Counted from the first letter of the stretch, positions 9,349 to 19,272 are shown. The stretch: DNA of 64,000 nt from Dyella silvatica (GCF_026283955.1 NZ_JAPDPE010000005.1:23293-87292); one strand, 5' to 3'. Numbers and translations are program-made. The notes: generated by a model not told the origin, from the letters alone.

Positions 9349-11272
9349 TAGCCTGCTCGACATGTCGATGCAACAAGGGCGACTGCGTCCGCTGGACGTC
9401 GCCTTCGCGCGCTTTCTCGGCACGCTCGATCCACCAGCCGACGCCAGCCTGCTACTGCTCGGCGCACTGGTCAGCCGCCAGGTCGCCGACGGACATCTTT
9501 GCCTGGATTTGAGCGCCCTGATCGAGCTGGCCGATCAGCACGACTGGCCGGTGCATTGGCGGCAATCACTGCTGACCATTCCATCCGCTGACTGGCAACC
9601 ACGCTTGCTCAGCTCACCACTGATCAGCGATGGCAACCCCGAGAACAGCTCGTCGCCGCTGGTGCTGGAAGGTACGCGTCTATACCTTCGACGCTACTGG
9701 AACCACGAACAATTCATCGCCACCACCTTGCGCCAGCGACTGGACCATTCGCTCGCCCTGCCGGCGCATCTCGCCAGCGAACTGGCGCGGCTGTTCCCGG
9801 CAGCCAGTGTCAGCGATGCGCCCGACTGGCCGCGTATCGCCTGCGCGCTGGCCGCCCGCGGTGCTTTTACCGTTATCACCGGCGGCCCGGGCACCGGCAA
9901 GACCACCACCGTGGTGCGCCTGCTCGGCCTGCTGCAAACCTTGCAATTGCGCGAGCAGCCACGTCCGCTGCGAATTCGCCTGGCCGCGCCTACCGGCAAG
10001 GCCGCGGCACGTTTGAATGCGTCGATTGCAGCGCAGCTCGCCCTGCTGCAGGTCGATGACCAGGTACGCGCCAGCATCCCTGCCGAAGTCGATACCTTGC
10101 ACCGCCTACTAGGTGCGCAGCCGGATACTCGGCGCTTTCGCCACCATGCGGGTAATCCACTACATCTGGATGTACTGGTGATCGACGAAGCCTCGATGAT
10201 CGACCTGGAGCTGATGTCGGCCGTGCTGGCGGCGTTGCCGGTGCAGGCACGATTGATTCTGCTCGGCGACAAAGATCAGCTTTCCTCGGTGGAAGCCGGT
10301 GCCGTGCTCGGCGACCTTTGCCGTCATGCCGAGGCCGGTCGCTACAACAGCGCCACCGCCAGCTGGCTGCGGCAAGTCACCGGTGACGACATCAGCGCCT
10401 GGACAGACCACAGCTCGCAGGCGCTGGACCAGCAAGTGGCGATGCTGCGCTATAGCCATCGCTTTGGCGCCAGCAGCGGCATTGGTCAACTGGCGCGCGC
10501 GGTGAATGCCGGCGACGGCGTTCAAGTAAATGCCTTGCTGAAACATCCGCCCGCCGGCATCGCCTGGACCGACGCCAACGCCGATACGCGGCAACTCACG
10601 GCCTTGGTGCTGGACAGCCACGACGAGCGGCAAGGCTATCGCTATTACCTTGAACAGCTGCGCCAGCACCGCCCGAGCCTGCAAGCGGATGCTCAAACCT
10701 ACGCGCACTGGGCACGGCAAGTGCTCACCGACTTCAATCGCTTTCAGTTGCTGTGCGCATTGCGCCAAGGGTCTTACGGCACCGATGGGCTGAACCGGCA
10801 AATCGCTGAGATCCTGCAATATGCCGGGCTGATCGAGACCAGCCAGGGTTGGTACGAAGGCCGCCCGGTCTTGATCACTCGCAACGACTACAGCCTGGGC
10901 CTCATGAATGGTGACATCGGCATCAGCTTGCGTGTGCCCGATGAAGACGGCGAGTTGCGCCTGCGGGTTGCCTTTCAGGTCACCAGCGGCAACGACACCG
11001 ATATACGTTTCATCCTGCCATCGCGGTTGAGCGAGCTCGATACGGTTTACGCCATGACGGTGCATAAGTCGCAGGGCTCGGAGTTCGACCACACCGCCTT
11101 GATCTTGCCTGCTCAAGCCCACGGCGTGCTGAGCCGCGAGTTGCTTTACACCGGCATCACCCGCGCACGGCGCTGGTTCAGCCTGATCGGGCGGCAAGAG
11201 GTGATCGAGCTGGCCACTAACCGATTGACCCGGCGACACTCGGGGCTGGCCGACCGCTTATATGCCGATTGA
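9338..11272 (+). CDS. recD: RecBCD exodeoxyribonuclease V, RecD helicase subunit
   Basis: This 644-residue 5'-3' SF1B helicase of RecBCD has Walker A GGPGTGKTTT near residues 181-190, a DEASMIDLELM Walker B region, GDKDQLSSVEAGAVLGDL, and a C-terminal MTVHKSQGSEFDHTALILP followed by YTGITRAR. ATG 9338 is preferred because GAGGG lies eight bases upstream; ATG 9332, two codons earlier, is also possible. It is the last gene of the operon. Confidence 0.95.
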   Translation: MRLDSLLDMSMQQGRLRPLDVAFARFLGTLDPPADASLLLLGALVSRQVADGHLCLDLSALIELADQHDWPVHWRQSLLTIPSADWQPRLLSSPLISDGNPENSSSPLVLEGTRLYLRRYWNHEQFIATTLRQRLDHSLALPAHLASELARLFPAASVSDAPDWPRIACALAARGAFTVITGGPGTGKTTTVVRLLGLLQTLQLREQPRPLRIRLAAPTGKAAARLNASIAAQLALLQVDDQVRASIPAEVDTLHRLLGAQPDTRRFRHHAGNPLHLDVLVIDEASMIDLELMSAVLAALPVQARLILLGDKDQLSSVEAGAVLGDLCRHAEAGRYNSATASWLRQVTGDDISAWTDHSSQALDQQVAMLRYSHRFGASSGIGQLARAVNAGDGVQVNALLKHPPAGIAWTDANADTRQLTALVLDSHDERQGYRYYLEQLRQHRPSLQADAQTYAHWARQVLTDFNRFQLLCALRQGSYGTDGLNRQIAEILQYAGLIETSQGWYEGRPVLITRNDYSLGLMNGDIGISLRVPDEDGELRLRVAFQVTSGNDTDIRFILPSRLSELDTVYAMTVHKSQGSEFDHTALILPAQAHGVLSRELLYTGITRARRWFSLIGRQEVIELATNRLTRRHSGLADRLYAD

Positions 11273-11338
11273 ATCCATCCGATTTAATCTATTTAGCCGT
11301 CTATCTGAAGATCAGTAAAAGCGCGTAGCCACACCAAC

Positions 11339-11938
11339 TCACGTCGGCGTGCATTCGGCACCACTGCTCAGCGGCAGACTTTTTACCGAGCCCGAGCCCG
11401 ACACGCTTAATGCCGAGCCCGGTACGCCCGCGGTATTTTCAGCGCTGCGGTCCTTGCCCAAGGCACAGGCCACAAAAGCGACCGGGGCCGTGCTGGTATC
11501 GCGCTTGAGTTGCCCCTGCTGGCCGTAGGTGATGATCTTGTCGTCTTTGGCGGTGATGGCAACGCCGCTCTGGCTGGTGGTGTAACGCAGCAAGGTGAAA
11601 TCGGCCGAGCCACTCTGGTATGCCTGGTCAGCCCCCGCCACCCCCGCCGCATAGGCATAGACCAACCAGCCCGGTGCATAGGCCTTGCTGGTGACGCAAC
11701 TTGTACCATCGGCCGTGGGGCATACCGATACAAACGCCGACCGCATCGCCGCTTCGGTACGTGCATAGGAAAGATCGGCCAACAAGGCGTAGCCGGCAGA
11801 ACTGAGTTGCTGCCGCCGGGTAAGGTCACGAAAGCCGGGCACGGCAATCATTAACAAGATCGCCAGTATCGCGATGGTGACCATCAGCTCAACCAGGGTA
11901 AAACCACGATGACGCTGGGCACAAAGTGTCATGCGCAT
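11339..11938 (-). CDS. fimT: GspH/FimT-type minor pseudopilin
   Basis: About 199 residues with a short basic leader ending in Gly, then the prepilin peptidase site and hydrophobic helix G|FTLVELMVTIAILAILL, with Glu at +5. The body matches the GspH/FimT family (RRQQLSSAGYALLADLSYARTEAAMR) and has Cys pairs typical of pilins. It is predicted to be processed by PilD and to help prime type IV pilus assembly. The start is coupled to the pilE stop (TGATG at 11941-11936); other ATGs at 11947 and 11932 are possible. It is the last gene of the pil operon, whereas in Pseudomonas fimT/fimU are first. Confidence 0.88.
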   Translation of the reverse strand: MRMTLCAQRHRGFTLVELMVTIAILAILLMIAVPGFRDLTRRQQLSSAGYALLADLSYARTEAAMRSAFVSVCPTADGTSCVTSKAYAPGWLVYAYAAGVAGADQAYQSGSADFTLLRYTTSQSGVAITAKDDKIITYGQQGQLKRDTSTAPVAFVACALGKDRSAENTAGVPGSALSVSGSGSVKSLPLSSGAECTPT

Positions 11939-12336
11939 CACCAGCAATTGCCGTTCGACGCGGTACCGGTAGCGGCTTTTTTACCGGTGCTGTCGATAGT
12001 GAGACTGGCGCAGGCGTCCGTGGCTTGCACGCTCTGTGGCTGAGCGCTGGCTTCATAGCTTTGCCCCGGTGCGGCAGGGGTGATCTTAGCGTTGTAATAG
12101 CCTTTTTCCGAAGCCGTATTGGTGTAGCCGATGTCGGTCAAGGTGCCGTATTTGTTGTAGGTGGCGTAGTACCGCTCTTGCGCATTGGCGATACGTAGCA
12201 ACAACTCTTGTCCATCCACGCGCCGCGCGCGATAGCCGTAGCGGCCGTAAGCGGGCACGGCTATCGCCGTGAGGATGGCTACGATGGCCACCACCACCAT
12301 CAACTCGACCAAGGTAAAGCCGCGCATACGTGCCAT
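11938..12336 (-). CDS. pilE: Type IV pilus minor pilin PilE
   Basis: A 132-residue prepilin with leader MARMRG, cleavage before Phe and helix FTLVELMVVVAIVAILTAIA. A Tyr-rich segment (QERYYATYNKYGTLTDIGY) and a C-terminal Cys pair follow, as in PilE. ATG 12336 is chosen because GGGGAT lies a few bases upstream and gives a normal six-residue leader; the in-frame ATG at 12360 would overlap the pilY1 end. The protein is expected to be incorporated near the pilus tip after PilD processing. Confidence 0.9.
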   Translation of the reverse strand: MARMRGFTLVELMVVVAIVAILTAIAVPAYGRYGYRARRVDGQELLLRIANAQERYYATYNKYGTLTDIGYTNTASEKGYYNAKITPAAPGQSYEASAQPQSVQATDACASLTIDSTGKKAATGTASNGNCW

Positions 12337-12349
12337 GAGATATCCCCGG

Positions 12350-15300
12350 TTATTGGTCATTGTTCAATACCCGCCAGGAGCGCCGCCGCCAAATGGCGTC
12401 ACCAAAAGAAAAGGCTTTGTTGGGGTCGGTTTCCGAGCTTTTCTCCAAGGTCACGCCCGGCACATAGAGACGACCACCGCCCATGCCGGCGCCGGTAGAG
12501 AGGAATCCCCCGGTCGGTGGGTTGCTGACCCGCGCACCGGCCTGCGCATAGCCGCCAGGCCAGTTATCCACCGTGCCGAAGTTCACCCCGCCACCGGCGG
12601 CTCCGGTTGCCGCATCGATCACCATCAAGGCGCCTTTGGGTGCCGGATCGCAGGGGTCGTTGTTTTGCGGAATCAGCGTGGTGATGATGGCGCGGTTGGT
12701 ATCGAACAAGGCCGTGGCATCGACCACTACACGCTCACCTTTGGCGGTAGCCACATCGAGATTGAAGTACCAGCCACGAATCACCGTGCCATTGGTATTT
12801 TTTGCCGGCACCGGCTTACTGCTCAGGCCGCGGATATTGCCCACCTCGGTCAGCAGTTGCTGTACCAACGGCGTGGCCGTATTGCCGTCGATCACCACCG
12901 GCTGCCCCGCCACCCCGGCATCGCGAATGCCGTAGACCGCCTGGGTCTTGGTCTTGTCGTCGATGGTGTTGTCACTGCCGCCGAGATATTTACCGCTACC
13001 GAAAACCACCATGAAACCGCTGGAGGTAGGATCGGGGAAAAGCCGTGGCATCACCGTAATCGGGCGCTCACCCGGCGTTTTCGGGCTGAAGAACAACTCG
13101 GCGGCCCATTGGTCGGGGCTTGGATTGGTCAGATCGAAGCGCCAGACATTGCCTTGCAAATCACCAGCAAAAGCGACGTCGTCGATCTGGTCACTATCGT
13201 AATCGCCGATGACCGGTGTGGTCAGCCCATAGCTTTCTACCGTGCCCACACCGGCGACTGAGGTGGGCGTCTTCAGCTCGCGCAGTAATTTGCCCGACTG
13301 CGCATCCAGCACAAAGAGTGAGCTGAAGGTGTTGTTGATGGCCGGATCGGTGCTGTCTTTGGGAAAGTAGCCCCCCGGCACCAAGACCACCCACTGGCCG
13401 CTGGCCAGTCGCCCGATATTCGGACGTCCAAAGGTGTAGCCGAGGTTGGCGCCGCCGTCACTGCTGTTGTTGAACTCCCACAATACCTTGTCCGCCGGGC
13501 CGATCACTTTGCCTGAGGTGCTGCCCTGGGTCGCTGCAGCCTCGGTGATGTCCAGGGCGTATACGCCGCGACCACCCAGGCGCAGACCAGCCGCCAGAAT
13601 GGTGTGCCAACCCTGCTGGGTGCCATTGTCGAAATACACATCGCGGCTGACCGGCGTGCCATCCACCGATGGCATGAAACTGAAGTCAGTCAATGAAGAC
13701 CAGCCGCTAAGCCTGCCATAGGCCGAATACGGCACATAGGCCCAGCGCTCCGTACCCGGCGCCGGCGCGATATCGACCGTGCTCGCATCGGTGCTGTCGG
13801 TAGTCGCATCGAAAGCATGCAACATGCCGTCATTGGCGGCGACATAAACGGTCGGCGCACGCTTGAGGTGATCCGCGCGGAACTGCTCGTAACTTTTGCC
13901 CTTGCTAGCGGCCAGCAATTCTGGCGAACCGCTTGGCCAACTATCGCGATAGCCGCCCGTGGGCGCGGCCAAGTACAGCGCCTGTCCATTGATGACGGCG
14001 CCGAATACCGAGTTGCGTTGGCGGAAGCTGGCGCCCTCTTTGCTCTTATCGCCGCGCAGCCAGGCCAGCCGGCTGGCACCGATACCGCCTTTGTCGAAGT
14101 TGGCGTCGCTGGCTCTAAGCCCTGTTGCTGCAGACGCCCAGGTGAACGCCGCGCCGTGCCCCGAACCAATGCCCGTGCTGGTCAGAATCACTCGCGTGTC
14201 GCCGGCACCGGCGCGTGTATCCAGCTTGGCCCGGCCGTTCCACAACACCCCGGAGCCGACGATGCCGTCCGTACCCACCGGCTTGGCCAGCATCGAACCG
14301 CTCCAGTCGTTGGTGTCGTAGCCCGCCTGGAATGTCACCGTGGCCGTGCCCAGCACCGCCGTGCTCAAGCTGCCGGCCACCGAGGTCGTATTGCGCGACA
14401 CGATGCTGCTGATGATGTTGGTCAACGCTGTAATCAGCGCGGTCGGGTTGCTGGCTGCGAAAAATTTGCCGCGACTGTTGAGTGCCGCATGCCACATGTC
14501 GTCGATCTTCTTGCCATCGTCAGTGTCAACCAACGGCACCGGCCAGGCGGTATCGCCACTACGCAGGCTTTGATAGGTGGTGCTGTTGTTGGACAGCGTA
14601 CCGGAGGCACCAAAGCCGATCATGTACTGCACCAGATGCGGCCAGCTCGCCGGGTCGTTGGCGGGGTTCCAGTAAATTTCCTTGTTTGTGCGAGGGTCTG
14701 CACCGGCGGTCAAAGGCACTTTGAACAGGGGAGTCGATTGGTCCGGCAAGTTGGCCGGCACCTTCAAGCGGTTGGATGCTTTTGCAAAAGCACTGTTGCC
14801 GGTAACACCGGCCTGCAGATCGCTGGCCCAATATTTGAAAGCGATGTCGGCCATGGTCGCCGTGCTATTGCTGCTTTCGTTCCAAACCACCTTGCTCTCG
14901 CGATCGCTGACCGAAAAGCTCTGCAAGCCGTCGGGCAAGCTCGAGATACCACTACGATCATGCGGCGTGGGCTGTGATGGCGTATCGCCATTCCACATGC
15001 CGTCGGTCATCTGAATATGAAAGTTTTGCCGGCAAACCAGTTCTTTGCGGACATCGCTATCCCAATAGGGATTGCTATCGACGGCACCGGTTCGATTGCT
15101 GAAATAGTCGCCTACGCGCATCGCCGCCGTACGATTCGGCGTACCGCCCGATGCCGACATATTGAACAACCAGGTATAAAAGCGCGTGCGTACGTTGTTG
15201 GTCGAGCTGTCATCGACAAACTTGTAGATGGCTGTGTTATTGCTGAGAAAATTTGAATTAATGTTCTGCCAGGCGACTCGCACATTGTCTTTAAAGGGCG

Positions 15301-16093
15301 AATACGCCCGGGAAATGGCCGTCACTGCGGCCATCGTGCGGGTGCGGTAGTACGCATACCAATTGGCGAAATTCTGCTTATCCGCATTCGTGCTCAAAGA
15401 AACCCAGGTCCAGTTGGCGCTGGCGTAGAGATTGCTGGTAGCGGAGGTCGTCAGCTGTCCGTTGCTGTCCAGCGGCAAACTCGCCTTGTTACCGGTGTAG
15501 CGGTAATAACCCGCGCCACGGTTGCCGCAAAAACCGTAACTGCTCAGATCGCGCGTAGCGCTATCGCTGCCGCCGGGCCGATTGGATTGAATGCCGTTGT
15601 CCCAGGCATCGCCGAACGATGCGTTAGGCATGGTCGTGCCATCGGCTTTCAGCGGTGGGTCGTATTTATTGTCAGGGTTGAAATAAACCCCGTTCATGCT
15701 CCAGGTACGCGCGTCAGCCGGATCGACCGTACCGGGGGAAACCCCGGGAGTAATCACGCTCGCACACAGAAAAGGCGCTGCACGCGAGGGATAGGTGCGA
15801 TTGGAGACATCGGTTTGACTGGTGTCGGCACCGGTATTCCAGGCGGCGCCGGTATACGGTCGTTGATCGGGCATGTGATGCCAATTCATCGAGCCCGAGT
15901 CATCGAAGGTCAGCACCAGATTGGGGGCCACCGACGTGGTGGCTGTCGGCGGGCCCGGGCTGAGCTCGACGGTGCCGGCCATCGAACTGGCGGATATGCC
16001 CGCCAGCAAGGTCGAGAGCAACGCGCTGAAAGCAACCGTCGACTGCCTGCGATACATGGATGTGCGGTGCATAGTCATGGCGTTGATGCTCAC
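12350..16093 (-). CDS. pilY1: Type IV pilus tip adhesin and assembly factor PilY1
   Basis: This 1247-residue secreted protein has an N-terminal signal peptide and an early von Willebrand A-like region with MIDAS sequence FDDSGSMNW near residues 63-71. The C-terminal half is a PilY1 beta-propeller (YVAANDGMLHAFDATTD and GWHTILAAGLRLGGRGVYALD). The calcium loop DYDSDQIDDVAFAGD lies near residue 980. PilY1 sits at the pilus tip, promotes extension and mediates adhesion or surface sensing. The start overlaps the pilX stop by four bases (ATGA). Confidence 0.95.
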   Translation of the reverse strand: MSINAMTMHRTSMYRRQSTVAFSALLSTLLAGISASSMAGTVELSPGPPTATTSVAPNLVLTFDDSGSMNWHHMPDQRPYTGAAWNTGADTSQTDVSNRTYPSRAAPFLCASVITPGVSPGTVDPADARTWSMNGVYFNPDNKYDPPLKADGTTMPNASFGDAWDNGIQSNRPGGSDSATRDLSSYGFCGNRGAGYYRYTGNKASLPLDSNGQLTTSATSNLYASANWTWVSLSTNADKQNFANWYAYYRTRTMAAVTAISRAYSPFKDNVRVAWQNINSNFLSNNTAIYKFVDDSSTNNVRTRFYTWLFNMSASGGTPNRTAAMRVGDYFSNRTGAVDSNPYWDSDVRKELVCRQNFHIQMTDGMWNGDTPSQPTPHDRSGISSLPDGLQSFSVSDRESKVVWNESSNSTATMADIAFKYWASDLQAGVTGNSAFAKASNRLKVPANLPDQSTPLFKVPLTAGADPRTNKEIYWNPANDPASWPHLVQYMIGFGASGTLSNNSTTYQSLRSGDTAWPVPLVDTDDGKKIDDMWHAALNSRGKFFAASNPTALITALTNIISSIVSRNTTSVAGSLSTAVLGTATVTFQAGYDTNDWSGSMLAKPVGTDGIVGSGVLWNGRAKLDTRAGAGDTRVILTSTGIGSGHGAAFTWASAATGLRASDANFDKGGIGASRLAWLRGDKSKEGASFRQRNSVFGAVINGQALYLAAPTGGYRDSWPSGSPELLAASKGKSYEQFRADHLKRAPTVYVAANDGMLHAFDATTDSTDASTVDIAPAPGTERWAYVPYSAYGRLSGWSSLTDFSFMPSVDGTPVSRDVYFDNGTQQGWHTILAAGLRLGGRGVYALDITEAAATQGSTSGKVIGPADKVLWEFNNSSDGGANLGYTFGRPNIGRLASGQWVVLVPGGYFPKDSTDPAINNTFSSLFVLDAQSGKLLRELKTPTSVAGVGTVESYGLTTPVIGDYDSDQIDDVAFAGDLQGNVWRFDLTNPSPDQWAAELFFSPKTPGERPITVMPRLFPDPTSSGFMVVFGSGKYLGGSDNTIDDKTKTQAVYGIRDAGVAGQPVVIDGNTATPLVQQLLTEVGNIRGLSSKPVPAKNTNGTVIRGWYFNLDVATAKGERVVVDATALFDTNRAIITTLIPQNNDPCDPAPKGALMVIDAATGAAGGGVNFGTVDNWPGGYAQAGARVSNPPTGGFLSTGAGMGGGRLYVPGVTLEKSSETDPNKAFSFGDAIWRRRSWRVLNNDQ

Positions 16094-16692
16094 TCCCCTT
16101 TGGCGGCGAACGTGCTTTCCAGCACGCGCACCGTATTCAAGTTGCCACCCGTGGCTCGCGCGGTAACGCCTGATTCATGCGGTTTGCCTACGCCAGGCGG
16201 TAATTCGGGCCCCATGTCTTCAATGATGTAGTGCGGGTTCTTCGCCAGCACGGCGAGCTTTTTTTCATCGGCGGTCATCCCGCTGCCGCTTAGCGTGGTG
16301 TAGTCGTAGCCGCCGTCGTGCCCTTTGTATTCGGTGGCGCCGCCGACCTCCCAACCGGCGCTGTTGCGAAATTTCTCGACGCTGGCGATCGGCCTGGCGG
16401 CGTCATAGACATAACAGTCGGTGATCACGGTGCTGCCGCAGTTGACGGATGCGTTATTGCCCGCCTTCCACAAGCGCCATTCGGCGCCACGCAATGCGGT
16501 CTCGGCCGCCATCTCGGCCATCTGTGCATTGCGCAAGCCGCCGGCCATGCGCTCCTGCAATAAAGACCTCCCGGTGGCGCTGATTGCCAACATCGTCAGC
16601 AATAAAAGAAACACCAGCGCCACCACCAGCACGACACCACGTTGCGCACGCGGCATCTGCCCTCTCGATGGATGGTTGCCTGAGATCGACAT
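16090..16692 (-). CDS. pilX: Type IV pilus minor pilin PilX
   Basis: A 200-residue protein with a PilX N-terminal motif: RGVVLVVALVFLLLLTMLAI near residues 18-37, then QERMAGGLRNAQMAEMAAETALRGAEW, a signature of PilX proteins. PilX is part of the tip complex with PilV, PilW and PilY1. It lies 57 bases after pilW and overlaps pilY1 by four bases. Confidence 0.92.
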   Translation of the reverse strand: MSISGNHPSRGQMPRAQRGVVLVVALVFLLLLTMLAISATGRSLLQERMAGGLRNAQMAEMAAETALRGAEWRLWKAGNNASVNCGSTVITDCYVYDAARPIASVEKFRNSAGWEVGGATEYKGHDGGYDYTTLSGSGMTADEKKLAVLAKNPHYIIEDMGPELPPGVGKPHESGVTARATGGNLNTVRVLESTFAAKGE

Positions 16693-16749
16693 GAGTTGCT
16701 CCGTTTCGTGGCCTTGCGCACAGTCGCCTGGCGCGGGCAGCCAGGTGGT

Positions 16750-18048
16750 TCATGGGTTGTAGTTGCGCACCGAGACCAGCACGCTGAATTCGCGCCGCAG
16801 CATGAGGTTGTCGAAGCCTTGATCCTTGGGCTGCACGCCACGTGTGCTTGCCGTCGGCGATGCCGGGGCCTTGTCGCCATCGATGCTGTAGACATAATGG
16901 GTCTCGCTGGCCGTCAGGCTGCGAACCGGCTGCTGCCCTGCCATCAAGACGTGGACTTCGATATTTTTCACGGCGCGCCACAGGCAACCGTAATCGCTGC
17001 CCAATTTTCTCGGCGTCGACGGCGGGCATGGGATAGCACCGGTATCGACTTCGTTAGCGGTGAGATAGCGGGTGCTGCCGCTGGCATCTTCCACGCCGTA
17101 GAGAAAATCCAAGCGCTCGACGCCGCGAACTACTTCGCTATCGTTGCCGCCATTGAGCCGACGCATCAGGGCGCCAGTCGTCTGTCCGTTGCCGCCATCG
17201 ACCACTTTCAGATAGTAGGTGACCGTGTTGTAGTCACGGCTGAAGTTGAACAACTTCGGCGCAGACAACGGCTGCTGAGCGATCGGAGCAGCCAGGTTTT
17301 CGTTCCTACCCGACGGACTGAACGCGTTGCCATCCAGGCTCACCGCGAATATCTGCGCGTTGGAGCAATCGGCCAGCATCATCAGATCGCCTTGCTTGTA
17401 GTACTCCGCGATCTTCGGCTCGCCCGGGCCGGGCACGATGCTGATGAAGTCCACCGTGCCATCGGCGCGCCCTGTCACCTTGCTGCTACCGCCCAGCGCC
17501 CAGCCACTGGATGAGTCCATATAGCGCAGCGTAAGTACGCTGGAGCCGACGACCCGACTGCCGACCGTGGTGCCGATGGCCGGCAGCATCGGTGGATTGA
17601 CCGGCTTGCAGCTTTTGTTTTTATCGCAGTCATAGCCGCGCATCGACAAGAACGAAGGCAGGTCATAAGCCGTCGCCGGCTTGGGCGGATACGAGCCGCT
17701 GCCCCAGGGCGTGGTGACATCGCTCAGCGCATCGATCAGGCCTGAGGCCTGTACGGTAGGTGCGCGCAACGGCGACAAGTAAACCTCACCCGCGTTGCTG
17801 GTCACACCCCCGGTGCTGGTGCAGTACTGCGCATTGGCCATGCGCAAATCCCCGCTAAGGCGAGTGATGGCGTAGCGCCCCTCTTCCTGCAACCGCGCCA
17901 TCTGGTTTTGCACACGGTTACTGCTGGAGGTCGACAAAAACACCGTGACGATGCCGCCCGCCACCAGCAGGCCAAGCACCATCGCCACCATCAACTCGAC
18001 CAGGGTCACGCCTGCGTGACGCGAAGATGCCGTGCGATAACGCGTCAT
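16750..18048 (-). CDS. pilW: Type IV pilus minor pilin PilW
   Basis: A 432-residue prepilin with site G|VTLVELMVAMVLGLLVAGGI, then FLSTSSSNRVQNQMARLQEEGRYAI and ITRLSGDLRMA, diagnostic of PilW. ATG 18048 gives a four-base ATGA overlap with the pilV stop; an ATG at 18063 is also in frame. Its size is within the larger range for Xanthomonadales PilW. Confidence 0.93.
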   Translation of the reverse strand: MTRYRTASSRHAGVTLVELMVAMVLGLLVAGGIVTVFLSTSSSNRVQNQMARLQEEGRYAITRLSGDLRMANAQYCTSTGGVTSNAGEVYLSPLRAPTVQASGLIDALSDVTTPWGSGSYPPKPATAYDLPSFLSMRGYDCDKNKSCKPVNPPMLPAIGTTVGSRVVGSSVLTLRYMDSSSGWALGGSSKVTGRADGTVDFISIVPGPGEPKIAEYYKQGDLMMLADCSNAQIFAVSLDGNAFSPSGRNENLAAPIAQQPLSAPKLFNFSRDYNTVTYYLKVVDGGNGQTTGALMRRLNGGNDSEVVRGVERLDFLYGVEDASGSTRYLTANEVDTGAIPCPPSTPRKLGSDYGCLWRAVKNIEVHVLMAGQQPVRSLTASETHYVYSIDGDKAPASPTASTRGVQPKDQGFDNLMLRREFSVLVSVRNYNP

Positions 18049-18575
18049 GGCTGAAACGCCCATACAAAGGTTTGCGGTTTCGCATCGCGTTGCTCTTTAT
18101 CGCCCGCTCTGCGCTCACTCCAACTGATCTTCATTTCGCAGTTGCCGCCATAAGGCGGACGCATGCCGATTTGGTCTGCCGAGGGCGTAAAACCAGCGGC
18201 GCTTTTATCGCTGCACTGGATCGACGCTGTGGCTTCAGGCAGCGAGGTGGTCAGCATGCTGCTCCACAAGTACTGATCGCGTACGGCGACTTGCTGCGCT
18301 GTGCAGGCCACGTTGATGTCGCAGCTTTGTTTGGCGGTGGTCGGATAAGCGGTGGAGTTGTAGTTGCCGTTCCACAGGCCCACCGGGTTGGAGCGCATGC
18401 GATCGGCCATATTGCTGGCGAGAAACGTCACTTGAGTGCGCAGATAGCCCGCCTGATTGGAGCGTGTGGCCATGACCAGCAACCCGGCCAATCCGATCAA
18501 GCCAATACTGAAGATCAGCACAGCCATCAGCACCTCGATCAGCGAGACGCCGCGCTGGCGCGACAAGACATGCAT
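18045..18575 (-). CDS. pilV: Type IV pilus minor pilin PilV
   Basis: A 176-residue prepilin with leader MHVLSRQRG, helix VSLIEVLMAVLIFSIGLIGL and then NMADRMRSNP, typical of PilV. ATG 18575 is preceded by GAGGGGG with about four bases of spacing and is preferred over ATG 18593. It is the first gene of pilV-pilW-pilX-pilY1-pilE-fimT, whose members overlap or lie close together, so it marks the promoter-proximal end. Confidence 0.92.
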   Translation of the reverse strand: MHVLSRQRGVSLIEVLMAVLIFSIGLIGLAGLLVMATRSNQAGYLRTQVTFLASNMADRMRSNPVGLWNGNYNSTAYPTTAKQSCDINVACTAQQVAVRDQYLWSSMLTTSLPEATASIQCSDKSAAGFTPSADQIGMRPPYGGNCEMKISWSERRAGDKEQRDAKPQTFVWAFQP

Positions 18576-19111
18576 GGAATCCCCCTCGGGCAAACCCGTA
18601 CATGCACTCTATTTTCGTATCTTCTTACGGCAAGATCTTGCGTGATGAGCGGTAGGATTTGCCCGATAACCGGTATTCGGGGGCGCGGAAAGCTTGCGGC
18701 GGGTCACATGGCGCTTGCCGCCAGGCTCGCTGTTTCGTGCTTAAGGAGGGAGGCAGGCCTGATTTCATCAACGACCGGGTCCGGCCTTCGCCATGCCTAT
18801 GCCGCACATGCATCAGGAAAGCTCATTGACCGCACCACTGACCCCAGTCACAGAATCCATCGCTACCGAGATATCTCCGGCCCGGTGTAAGAGGACAGGC
18901 TGAAATCGACGCCCCCAGACACCTCGATGGGTTCGTAGCCATGACCCCGGCTCTGCTAACGCTTTGCCATTTCTCCCAGCGCGCGCCTCCCCTGCATCCG
19001 GTCAACTTTCTCACCCGACGCTGCAAACCCCTACAGCAGCCCTTCACCCTGCCTGGCAATTCGACCGCTCACTCGCCGCCCCTAACAAGGCCAGGAGCTT
19101 GCCCCGCAAGC
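18576..19111. other. Intergenic region upstream of pilV, no supportable gene
   Basis: About 535 bases lie between pilV (leftward) and the tRNA-Thr promoter (rightward). I see no reading frame with a ribosome site or recognisable product. A near-perfect palindrome centred on ACCGGT lies at 18662-18681 (arms CCCGATAACC / GGTATTCGGG), about 90 bases upstream of pilV; it could be an operator, but this is weak. No clear sigma-54 element was found. Confidence 0.5.
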
Positions 19112-19140
19112 TTGCACACTGACATATCGCACCGTAGAAT
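19112..19140 (+). promoter_or_regulatory. Sigma-70 promoter of tRNA-Thr
   Basis: TTGCAC at 19112-19117, a 17-base spacer and TAGAAT at 19135-19140 place the start of transcription about seven bases before the mature tRNA 5' end. Confidence 0.8.
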
Positions 19141-19153
19141 CCTCGGCTCTTTC

Positions 19154-19229
19154 GCCGGAATAGCTCAGTTGGTAGAGCGGCGCATTCGTAATGCGTAGGT
19201 CGGAGGTTCGATTCCTCTTTCCGGCACCA
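19154..19229 (+). tRNA. tRNA-Thr (anticodon CGT)
   Basis: A complete cloverleaf of 76 bases with encoded CCA. The acceptor GCCGGAA pairs with TTCCGGC, the D arm is GCTCAGTTGGTAGAGC, the anticodon loop is TTCGTAA (CGT), and the T arm is GGAGGTTCGATTCCTC. It closely resembles the E. coli tRNA-Thr(CGU), reads ACG codons, and is followed by a terminator. Confidence 0.98.
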
Positions 19230-19272
19230 GATGCCGTTCCAAAGGCATCCATGGATGTCCAGGAACACATTC

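Noticed and set aside
10160..11239. A 359-codon minus-strand frame
   Set aside because: It is antisense to recD and has no motif or ribosome site.
12269..14977. Long plus-strand frames across pilY1
   Set aside because: They are low-complexity shadows of a GC-rich gene on the other strand.
18576..19111. Small genes upstream of pilV
   Set aside because: Short frames on both strands lack ribosome sites and any protein-like features.
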